A stretch of 36,732 nt of DNA from Methanosuratincolales archaeon (GCA_014361445.1 JACIVQ010000010.1:1-36732), one strand, 5' to 3'; counted from the first letter of the stretch, positions 1-7,797 are shown. The notes: a model not told the origin generated them from the sequence alone. Made by a program: numbers and translations.

Positions 1-899
1 ATCTGAATAAAGATGCAATTCCTATTATATTGAGAAATGTAAAACTGAATGGCTTGGAGGAAAAAGTCGAGGTTGAGCACAGAGATGCCAACCTACTCTT
101 AGCAACGCACTCTGAGCCTGGGAAAAGGTTTGACTTCATAGATCTTGATCCTTTTGGGACCCCAGTTCAGTTTCTCGACTCTGCGATCAGGGCTATAAAG
201 AATGGGGGCATCATTGCCCTCACCGCGACTGATACTGCTCCCTTATGCGGGGTCTACATGAAGCCCTGCCTCAGGAAATACGGTGCCCTTCCATTGAGAG
301 GTGAATTTTGCCATGAGGTCGGTCTCAGGATTCTGATCGGCTCTACTGTCTATGCCTCCATAAAAGAGGACTTCGGGGTAATGGTATTGCTATCTTACAG
401 TGTGGATCATTACTTCAGGGCTTACCTTCAGCTGGAGCTGGGCGCCAAAAAAGCGGACGCATCAGCCTCTTTGTTGGGATACATTTTTTACTGTCCGAGT
501 TGTAGCTGGAGGGGTACAGCACCATTGAGCGGGGAAATGATTTCATCTTGTCCTTTATGCCAAAAACCTCTCAAGAGGGCTGGACCGCTCTGGTGTGGTC
601 CCCTCGGAGATAAGCGATTTATGCAATCTATCTTGGAACAAGATCTATCATCAATGAATACTAAAAAGCGGATTGAAAAGATGCTCCACCTCCTGATCGA
701 CGAATCTGAGATGCCCCCCACCTACTACTCTGTGGACTCTCTCTCGAGCAAAATAAAGCGCGGACCTCCTCCAGTATCATTAATCATACAAAGGCTTAGG
801 GAAAGAGGATATGTTGCCTCTCCTACACATTTCAACCCAAAAGCCTTCAAAACTAATGCCCCGTTGGGCATAATAATGGAGACTATTAAAGAGGCTTAA
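1..899 (+). CDS. trm1: tRNA (guanine-N2,N2)-dimethyltransferase Trm1, C-terminal part (5' end outside window)
   Basis: Frame is open from the window edge (LNKDAIPIILRNVKLNGLEEKVEVEHRDAN...FDFIDLDPFGTPVQFLDSAIRAIKNGGIIALTATDTAPLCG); DPFGTP and the C-x2-C zinc-finger-like motifs (CPSCSWRG...CPLC) are typical of Trm1. Confidence 0.93.
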   Translation, partial: LNKDAIPIILRNVKLNGLEEKVEVEHRDANLLLATHSEPGKRFDFIDLDPFGTPVQFLDSAIRAIKNGGIIALTATDTAPLCGVYMKPCLRKYGALPLRGEFCHEVGLRILIGSTVYASIKEDFGVMVLLSYSVDHYFRAYLQLELGAKKADASASLLGYIFYCPSCSWRGTAPLSGEMISSCPLCQKPLKRAGPLWCGPLGDKRFMQSILEQDLSSMNTKKRIEKMLHLLIDESEMPPTYYSVDSLSSKIKRGPPPVSLIIQRLRERGYVASPTHFNPKAFKTNAPLGIIMETIKEA

Positions 900-1131
900 T
901 CTTTTTCCAACAATTAATAAAAAAGTTTACATAAGGGTGACAGAGAACCCATCAATAACAATATTAAAGTTATACATACATGCATGCTAAAAAATTCTAC
1001 AAAATTCTAATTGTATCATCTTGTGAATCTTGTAAGTGTAAAGCCACAGTTCGCTTGGGAGGAGTCGCCGCCCATTAACCGCTAATATATTTTCGCCCTC
1101 CCTCTTCCCTTTAAAAATCCATCAGAGTATA

Positions 1132-1401
1132 ATGTCTCAGAGGGACCGCGGCAATGATCGGCAACCAAAACCGACACCAAGAGACGCCCAGCCCGCCCCG
1201 CCGTGCCTGGCAGAGGACATCTACGACTTGGAGGTCACTCACTTCGATAACCCGAACAACAGGAAGTGCTACAAGGCGATGAAGGAAAGGAATGCGTCCG
1301 CCAGCACAGTATTCGACTTCCTCTTCGACATTCTGGAGGGGGCGGCACCACATAAACAGGATGACAATCCCTTGAAGCACTTCATACCGATCCCCCTTTA
1401 A
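1132..1401 (+). CDS. hypothetical protein, 89 aa, proline-rich N-terminus
   Basis: ATG ORF between trm1 and the TnpB remnant with an AT-rich TAATATAT element about 45 nt upstream; no family recognised. Confidence 0.4.
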   Translation: MSQRDRGNDRQPKPTPRDAQPAPPCLAEDIYDLEVTHFDNPNNRKCYKAMKERNASASTVFDFLFDILEGAAPHKQDDNPLKHFIPIPL

Positions 1402-1407
1402 ATTGTG

Positions 1408-1664
1408 AACGGGAAATCCCACATGCTTTAGCGGTGGAATGAGAGCGAACATTTATATCATCCCTTTTTTTATCATTATTTTTTGCGTAGGCATGGGGCA
1501 GGCCGAAGTTACGCCTGTGGAGACCGAGACCTCCGTAACCCACCTTCCACACGGGCTCTGCTGAAACGGCCTCATCTGCCGAGGCCTCCGCTGTGGGTGC
1601 GTGGGGATCGAGTCTGGTCGTGGAAGCAGGAAGCCCACGGGCTTCATCCGTGGGTAGCTCACAA
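1408..1664 (+). mobile_element. degenerate IS200/IS605 (IS1341/TnpB-type) element remnant: left-end-like hairpin, TnpB C-terminal tail, right-end hairpin
   Basis: Left-end-like CCCACATGCTTTAGCGGTGGAATGAGAGCGA (1418-1446) resembles 6176-6207. A TnpB-like C-tail GQAEVTPVETETSVTHLPH then (other frame) ...SSLVVEAGSPRASSVGSSQ follows. The right-end hairpin is CCCACGG/CCGTGGG (1634-1640/1648-1654), followed by TAGCTCACAA (1655-1664). Confidence 0.68.
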
Positions 1665-1690
1665 ATTCCCCAGAGCCAGTGCACATGATT
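1490..1690 (+). pseudogene. TnpB C-terminal fragment, frameshifted
   Basis: AEVTPVETETS and VEAGSPRASSVGSS are characteristic of TnpB C-terminal tails; the two pieces are in different frames, joined near 1550, and no catalytic core lies upstream. Confidence 0.6.
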
Positions 1691-1761
1691 TCAACACAAA
1701 AGCAGACAATGCCTGATTCTATCAAATGTAAACAAAAGAAATCAAAAATTAACCAAAGGTA

Positions 1762-1769
1762 TTTATAAA
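1762..1769 (+). promoter_or_regulatory. TATA box for S-layer gene
   Basis: ACCAAAGGTATTTATAAAG: archaeal BRE/TATA-like, about 58 nt upstream of the ATG; SD-like AAGGTGA follows near 1811-1817. Confidence 0.6.
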
Positions 1770-1826
1770 GATTTCATGATACCTCTTCAACAGGCCTACC
1801 CAATAGGCTAAAAGGTGAAATAAAAT

Positions 1827-4800
1827 ATGAAAAAAATATTGAGTACTCTATTATTAGCGACCCTAGTGCTCTCAGTTGTAGCAGTAGCAGGCGTAGTACC
1901 AGTGCACGCTGCTTTTGAGGGGCAACTCAAAACCTCTGCTGAAGCTCAAGGCAACAAGATTTACCTAAACCAGTCCATCGAGATCAGGGTTGTAGACAAC
2001 GACCTAAATTTAAACGTTAGCGATTTCGATTCTGCATCAATAACAATTGATCTACTCGATGCGAACGGAGAAGTAAACGAGACTATTCCGGCATATTTAA
2101 ACGAGACTTTCCCGAACAGCGGCGAGTTCGTAGGTTATCTAATTGTCAACAGCTCTGTAGATATGGAAACCCACACTGAAAATATTCGTGATACTGCTAC
2201 TAATATTACTATATCGGTTCTACCTGGTACTGGCACATATAACGCTACTGTATTCAATTCATCTTTCGTAAAAGAAGGTTGGACGTTCGTGATAACCTAC
2301 CCCGAGGCTGGATCTACTCCAAAGAGCGTCACTCTGACGTATGCTCCTTCATATGACCCTACAAGCGCGGACATCTCTCTAGACAGATCTGGCGACCCTA
2401 TAGTCTACCCATTCGACCACGCATCTATCAAAATGACCGTTAAAGATTATGATCTAAACAAAGATCCGACAGCAAGAGACCGACCTCAAATTCGCATTAA
2501 TATGACGGATTATTCGAATCTTTTGATTAACGACTCGGCGGTGCTAGAATTCGTCGAAACCGGCATAAACACTGGCATATTCGAATGTACGATCGAATAT
2601 AATAACGCTACAACAGACTCATCTAATTTAATATTGGAACTCGAAAACCCCGGCACAGGAGTACCGATAGAGATCCTCTATAATGACAGTAAAAACAACC
2701 CATCTGTGTTCATTCAATTCGCTAAATTCACGCGGGCTTTGGACGTCCCCTCCACATTTACGACCTCTGGCGACTTACTTATAAGGATCCAGGACAACAA
2801 CGAGAACGTGAGGAGCTGGGCTCCCGATTATATAACCGGCTTCGTTAATGTAAGCGTGGGCGGCGACTACGAGGTCATATTAGGAGGGAACTTCACCGAG
2901 ACAGGCGCGGATACGGGCATATTCGAGTATACCCTACGAGTCACCATAGGGGATCACGAAATAAACAGTACAAAGCTAGAGTTTAACGCCGCATCCTTTA
3001 GTGAAACTGTAAATGTTCTGTATAAGGACAGCGCAGGTAATACGTTGGCAAGCACACAGACGAAGCTCTCTACGACGGCAGCCAGTTTGACATCCGATAA
3101 GACCATTTACAAGCCCACGGAGACGGTCACCCTGACACTCACAGCGCCAGACTTGAATGTCGACACTGGATACAACATATACCCAATATCGGTCAGTACG
3201 AACCAACTGATTAAGGAGATACAGGCAGATTTGGATAATGTGAAGGTCGGCAACTTCTCTGTTAAGGTCAACGACGATTACGCAAATGCTACGGGTGGGT
3301 TGACGCTGAACTTTGTGGAGGACGGGACAAACACCGGTATATTCAAGGCATCCCTCCCGCTCGATAAAGTAAAGACAACGTCGGGCGAGGACCTCTCCGA
3401 CGGTGATACTGTTAAGGTCATATGGTACGACCTCATAAACAACGAGGAATCCTCGGTAACATTGACGATCGGAGTGCCTGCCTCGGAAGTCTCAATGGAC
3501 AGGAGCGTTTACCCTGCCCCCAAGGATGGCGATGTAAAGATAAAGATAACCGTCTATGACCCAGACGAAGGTTCATCCTCAACTGTAGACACATTATCCG
3601 ACGCGATCAACATCACGGTCTACTACGCCAATGGGACAATGGTGCCTACTCTAACTGAGTTAAAAGATCTGACCGAGACCGGTCCTGCGAGCTATACCTT
3701 CACATACACCTACACACTTCAATCAACTACAACAACACAGTCGCCCGCGCTCATAGGTGGGACTATCAAGGTAATGTACTCTGATCCCAGTGCAAATAAG
3801 TTGGTCAATGCCACAGCGACGATCTCTAACACGGACGCCTCCATAACAGCCAACGTGACCTCTGCGACCGCTGGCACTGCCATAAAGTTCACTATAAATG
3901 ACCCGGACGCCAACAGGGACGGGACCACCGCTGAGGATTTAGATGCTACTGTTGAATACACGCCGGCCGGGGCGAAATCTGCAACTACAACAACATGGAC
4001 CTTCAAAGAGACAGACAAGTCCACAGGGGTCTTCGAGTACACTATAACACTCCAGAAGGACTTTAAGGTTGAGCCTGGCACAACCATAAAGGTGACCCAC
4101 GTAGACACAACGCCGTCGTTCGTCACAAACCAGATGGCGTCATACACCAACCAGTCCTACTCATGCACTGTCAGTGTGCCGAGCTACACAGGATCGATCA
4201 CCACAGACAAGGACGAATACGGCCCATTCACAAAGATAACGATCCGCGTTACCGACCCTGACCTCAACACAGACATAACCGCCAAGGACCCGGTTGATAT
4301 ATCCTACAAGAAGTCAGGTGTAGTCGGAACATTCACAGTAACACTCACTGAGACCGGCGTCAACACCGGTGTGTTTGAAGGAACTGTTGACACCACAGAA
4401 GATGACATTGGCAGGAGCATTCAGTTCTTCTACTTAGACAATAAAGACGCAAGTGGCAACTCTGTGTACGTATCAAAGACCGTCACTGTCGCAGCCAAGA
4501 CGGGCAGCATAGAGTTCGACAAGAGCTACTACAATGTAGGCGACCTTGCCACTATCACAATAAAGGACAATGACATGAACAGCGTCTCTACAACTAGACA
4601 ACAGATCAACGTGGTTGTAACCTCAACGTCAGATCCCATCGGAACTACTGTAGTAGCGACCGAGACAGACGTCAACACCGGGGTATTCACGGTAACGATA
4701 CAGATATCCTCATCCCCCGCAGAGGCAGGGAAGATCTACGCCAAGGTAGGTGACACCCTCTACGCAGAGTACGAAGATACGTACCCGTCGACCTACACCT

Positions 4801-5204
4801 CCGCCAACAAAACCGCCCAGGTAGTGAAGACAAGCGCTGTTGTGGGCGTACCGGTCGAGAGGCCCGTACCAGCCAGCGAACAGAAGTTCGTAGACCCCAA
4901 CACAGGTGCAGAGAAGACCGAAGGAAAGGTCAATGAGGCCATCGGACTCCAGGCCACCGTTAAGAACGTCGATGCCGTATCAAAGACCTTCACTGCCATA
5001 TTCAAGGTGAAGGACTCTGCCGGAGTGACCATATTCATAAGCTGGATCACCGGCACGCTAGCGCCAGGGCAGGAACTCACGCCAGGCGTCTCATGGACAC
5101 CTTCCGCAGCTGGTACGTACACGGTTGAGGTACTCGTAGTCAAGACCTTAGCAGAGCCAACACCGTATTCAGACATACAGACGAAGGCGCTGACAGTGAC
5201 TTAG
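1827..5204 (+). CDS. large secreted S-layer-like protein (1125 aa) with tandem DxDxN / ETGxNTGxFE domains
   Basis: Signal peptide MKKILSTLLLATLVLSVVAVAGVVPVHA; about eight repeated units; rich in S/T/N and N-glycosylation sequons; no C-terminal TM segment. Confidence 0.8.
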   Translation: MKKILSTLLLATLVLSVVAVAGVVPVHAAFEGQLKTSAEAQGNKIYLNQSIEIRVVDNDLNLNVSDFDSASITIDLLDANGEVNETIPAYLNETFPNSGEFVGYLIVNSSVDMETHTENIRDTATNITISVLPGTGTYNATVFNSSFVKEGWTFVITYPEAGSTPKSVTLTYAPSYDPTSADISLDRSGDPIVYPFDHASIKMTVKDYDLNKDPTARDRPQIRINMTDYSNLLINDSAVLEFVETGINTGIFECTIEYNNATTDSSNLILELENPGTGVPIEILYNDSKNNPSVFIQFAKFTRALDVPSTFTTSGDLLIRIQDNNENVRSWAPDYITGFVNVSVGGDYEVILGGNFTETGADTGIFEYTLRVTIGDHEINSTKLEFNAASFSETVNVLYKDSAGNTLASTQTKLSTTAASLTSDKTIYKPTETVTLTLTAPDLNVDTGYNIYPISVSTNQLIKEIQADLDNVKVGNFSVKVNDDYANATGGLTLNFVEDGTNTGIFKASLPLDKVKTTSGEDLSDGDTVKVIWYDLINNEESSVTLTIGVPASEVSMDRSVYPAPKDGDVKIKITVYDPDEGSSSTVDTLSDAINITVYYANGTMVPTLTELKDLTETGPASYTFTYTYTLQSTTTTQSPALIGGTIKVMYSDPSANKLVNATATISNTDASITANVTSATAGTAIKFTINDPDANRDGTTAEDLDATVEYTPAGAKSATTTTWTFKETDKSTGVFEYTITLQKDFKVEPGTTIKVTHVDTTPSFVTNQMASYTNQSYSCTVSVPSYTGSITTDKDEYGPFTKITIRVTDPDLNTDITAKDPVDISYKKSGVVGTFTVTLTETGVNTGVFEGTVDTTEDDIGRSIQFFYLDNKDASGNSVYVSKTVTVAAKTGSIEFDKSYYNVGDLATITIKDNDMNSVSTTRQQINVVVTSTSDPIGTTVVATETDVNTGVFTVTIQISSSPAEAGKIYAKVGDTLYAEYEDTYPSTYTSANKTAQVVKTSAVVGVPVERPVPASEQKFVDPNTGAEKTEGKVNEAIGLQATVKNVDAVSKTFTAIFKVKDSAGVTIFISWITGTLAPGQELTPGVSWTPSAAGTYTVEVLVVKTLAEPTPYSDIQTKALTVT

Positions 5205-5217
5205 AGGGTGACAAGCG

Positions 5218-6114
5218 ATGCAGACAAGGACAATAACCCTCTTACCTTCCTTTTTCTTGGTACTGTGCCTCCTAGCTGCACCGGTAATGGCTGCTACATT
5301 AACGGTCACAACCGATGCAGATACATACTCTCCTGGTGATACGATCTCTGTCTCTGGGACCGCAGTGGCAAACACAGACGTCACCATACAGCTCCTCAAC
5401 CCCAACGGGCAGCTCGTCGACATAACGTACGTGAGGTCGGGCTCGGACGGCTCGTACTCTACCTCATTCAAGACCCCCTCTACTATGCCCACTGGTCAGT
5501 GGGTACTCGGCACATACACAGTCAAGGCGTTCATGGGTACCCAGACCGCCACCAAGACTATAACCATCCAGCAGAAGATCGCCGTGACCGGTAAGGTCGT
5601 GGACTCTGCTGGTGAAGGAGTCGCTGGTGCAACGGTCACTGTGGGTACCGCCTCAGGCACAACAGGTGCAGACGGCTCCTTCACGGTATCCCTCTCAGCA
5701 GAGGGCACCTACACGTTGAAGGTGACAAAGACTGGGTACTACACATACACAGAGACTGTGACCGCATCCTTGGGGACCAACGATGTTGGCACCATTCAAC
5801 TGACGAGCCTTGAGGACAAGATCGCTGCACTTGAGAGCGAAGTCGGCAATCTGACCGAATCCCTAGAGACTGCCCAAAGCGATATAGCATCCCTAAAGAC
5901 TCAGGTCCAGCAACTCCAAGCTATTACAACCACGGTCACACAACTCCAGAGCACGGCAAATTCACTACAGTCTAGCGTGAACTCGTTGCAGTCTAGCGTG
6001 AACGCACTGCAAGCTACAGTGGCACAACTCCCGGCGTTCTACGCGCTCGCATTCATCGGCATAATAATCGCCGTAATCGCTGTCATCCTTGTATACAGAA
6101 AAATAGCCAAGTGA
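5218..6114 (+). CDS. membrane-anchored cell-surface protein, SlaB-like stalk: beta-sandwich domains, coiled coil, C-terminal TM
   Basis: N-terminal signal peptide; Ig-like domain and a carboxypeptidase-regulatory-like domain (GKVVDSAGEGVAGATVTVGTASGTTGADGSFTVSLSAEGTYTLKVTKTGY); heptads LQSSVNSLQSSVNALQ; C-terminal FYALAFIGIIIAVIAVILVYRKIAK. Confidence 0.75.
   Translation: MQTRTITLLPSFFLVLCLLAAPVMAATLTVTTDADTYSPGDTISVSGTAVANTDVTIQLLNPNGQLVDITYVRSGSDGSYSTSFKTPSTMPTGQWVLGTYTVKAFMGTQTATKTITIQQKIAVTGKVVDSAGEGVAGATVTVGTASGTTGADGSFTVSLSAEGTYTLKVTKTGYYTYTETVTASLGTNDVGTIQLTSLEDKIAALESEVGNLTESLETAQSDIASLKTQVQQLQAITTTVTQLQSTANSLQSSVNSLQSSVNALQATVAQLPAFYALAFIGIIIAVIAVILVYRKIAK
5970..6011 (+). repeat. 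21-bp tandem repeat encoding heptad-type coiled coil (LQSSVNS/LQSSVNA)
   Basis: TCTAGCGTGAACTCGTTGCAG / TCTAGCGTGAACGCACTGCAA. Confidence 0.7.
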
Positions 6115-6129
6115 ATAAAACCGTAACTT

Positions 6130-6145
6130 ACCCTCTTTTTTTATT
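6130..6145 (+). terminator. T-rich archaeal terminator after the cell-surface protein gene
   Basis: CCCTCTTTTTTTATTTTG about 16 nt after the stop codon. Confidence 0.5.
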
Positions 6146-6164
6146 TTGAGTTTTATAAAGCGAG

Positions 6165-6428
6165 TGCCCAGAAAACCTAGAGCTTCAGCTCTGGGATGAA
6201 TGGGCGATTAAATATTTCAGTTTTGAAGTTAAAGTTGAGGATGTTCCGATGACTGATGAAGCCATGTTGGCTGAGGTTTAATGTAGGAATTAGCCCATGC
6301 CTTAACGGGAGGTATGGGATAGCGGGTGTGTGAGCCCCGCGAACCAGCAGATGAGGCAAGAACGCAACGGCGTAAAGCATACTCCAAACGCTGGAAACTC
6401 CCGATTTTAATCGTGATGTAGCTCACAA
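6165..6428 (+). mobile_element. degenerate mini-element with IS200/IS605-like ends (possible TnpB-derived remnant)
   Basis: Nested left hairpin: GCCCA(6166-6170)...TGGGC(6201-6205) enclosing CCTAGAGC TTCA GCTCTGGG. Right hairpin CGATT/AATCG (6402-6413) is followed by TAGCTCACAA (6419-6428), identical to the ends of the other two elements. Confidence 0.5.
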
Positions 6429-6678
6429 CGATCCTTTCCACCTCAGCCTTTATGAAAGGTTGGAGCTTTTCAGTATTTGGTACCTGCTCGCTGCGCCGCA
6501 CGAGTCTCAAAGAGCGCTAATGGTTTCTCGTATCCTTTTAATAGGTCATTTGGCAAGGGGGTGGGGCGTTTCCAGGTCTCTCTGAAGGTCCTCCGCCTCG
6601 TGTAGCATCCCTTGGGCGCCTTCATCCTGTCCCAAAGCTCTCAGAATGGCGGCGTTGCTCTGATAAAGCAGGGCGATC

Positions 6679-6864
6679 CTATCTAGTACCATGAACTCTG
6701 CCGAGGAGTAGGCTCTGAACCTGAAGAAAGCCTTCTATCTCCTCTAATAGGCGAGGCTTTCTTATCCCTGTATTCTCTTCAAGGAACTCCCTTATCACGG
6801 CGCTGAGCGTGGTGTCCCTCTCTCTACAGTACGCATGGGCTTGCTCAAGGAGGCTCTTCGGCAA
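6679..6864 (-). CDS. ribbon-helix-helix / VapB-like DNA-binding protein (possibly truncated or frameshifted)
   Basis: LPKSLLEQAHAYCRERDTTLSAVIREFLEENTG is RHH antitoxin-like; adjacent frame continues ...FRAYSSAEFMVLDRIALLYQSNAAILRALGQDEG. Confidence 0.5.
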   Translation of the reverse strand: MPKSLLEQAHAYCRERDTTLSAVIREFLEENTGIRKPRLLEEIEGFLQVQSLLLGRVHGTR

Positions 6865-7039
6865 CTTAAAGTTTGAGACGACCTTTTCCTCCTTTCATCT
6901 TTTTCCAGCCCTTACTATGGGATCTTTTCAAGAATCTTTCCTTTCAAATTCCCTACAATACCATATTTAGGAGGAGCAATTAACAATGCGTAGCAAACTT
7001 TTTATCTTACGCTTTATTCAGTAGTTTGGATGTGATGTT

Positions 7040-7198
7040 ATGCCATCGCATGGTTCTCTCACAAAGGCTGGAAAAGTAAGATCTCAGACTCCAAAGGTTC
7101 CTGCTAAAGAACGAAAGGGTCTAAGGCCTCTTCATAGGAACAGGAAAAACTACATCAAGAGAGTCCTGTACGCTCCTTCAGAGACTGGCAGAGCATAA
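7040..7198 (+). CDS. rps30e: 30S ribosomal protein eS30 (52 aa)
   Basis: ATG at 7040: [68 protein letters not shown] is the eS30 signature. Absent from the supplied ORF track (shorter than 60 aa). Confidence 0.92.
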   Translation: MPSHGSLTKAGKVRSQTPKVPAKERKGLRPLHRNRKNYIKRVLYAPSETGRA

Positions 7199-7230
7199 AA
7201 ATCTGCTACACCCCATTTTTATGAGAAACG

Positions 7231-7270
7231 CCAGAAAACCCACGGGCTTACAGCCTTGGGTAGCTCACAA
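7231..7270 (+). mobile_element. solo IS200/IS605-like right-end hairpin
   Basis: CCAGAAAACCCACGGGCTTACAGCCTTGGGTAGCTCACAA shares CCCACGGGCTT...GGGTAGCTCACAA with 1634-1664. Confidence 0.5.
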
Positions 7271-7419
7271 TTAGCGTAGTAATAAGGTTTTAATCATTAA
7301 AAACCACCCTCCATTTTTAGTCTACATGGTCTCAAGGAAATGGTTAACTTTAAATACAACTTTTATTTCTGTGCAAAATTGTAGAATTTCCAATATGCGA
7401 GGAGGATCTCGAAACAAAA

Positions 7420-7797
7420 GTGATCACTGCATGTGTGGATAAAGAAAAGCAAATCGTTGGCAAACATGTGTACGGAAACCTTTACGGATGCGACCCGAAA
7501 CTCATCGACGATGAATCGTTTCTTAAGAGTATTGTTATAGAGGCTGCGAAACTTGCAAGAATGACCATCTGGGACACAAAAACTTGGAAATTCGGGGGCG
7601 AAAAAGGAGGCGTTTCCGTGATGGCTCTTGTTTTGGAGAGCCATATCGCGATTCACACTTGGAGCGAACTTGGCTACGCAACCGTCGATGTCTTCACTTG
7701 CGGGGCAAAAAGCGATCCCGAGCTTGCCTTTGATTATATCGCCTCAAAACTTAATCCAAAGACCCTCGTAAAACACTTTGCAGATCGATCAAGCTAA
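7420..7797 (+). CDS. speD: S-adenosylmethionine decarboxylase / SpeD-family pyruvoyl decarboxylase proenzyme
   Basis: VGKHVYGNLYGCD, and LVLESHIAIHTWSELGYATVDVFTCG with the E-S autoprocessing site. GTG start as listed, but the frame is open further upstream. Confidence 0.9.
   Translation: MITACVDKEKQIVGKHVYGNLYGCDPKLIDDESFLKSIVIEAAKLARMTIWDTKTWKFGGEKGGVSVMALVLESHIAIHTWSELGYATVDVFTCGAKSDPELAFDYIASKLNPKTLVKHFADRSS

Noticed and set aside
3719-4150. 143-aa minus-strand ORF inside the S-layer gene
   Set aside because: Antisense shadow of a strong, repeat-containing CDS; low-complexity V/A-rich translation with no family resemblance.
4793-5176. 127-aa minus-strand ORF at the end of the S-layer gene
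   Set aside because: Antisense to a well-supported domain; composition is the complement of T/V-rich coding.
6235-6280. C/D-box-like motifs (TGATGA ... CTGA) suggestive of a sRNA
   Set aside because: Only one C-like and one D-like box, no proper C'/D' spacing or terminal stem; more simply part of the degenerate mobile element.
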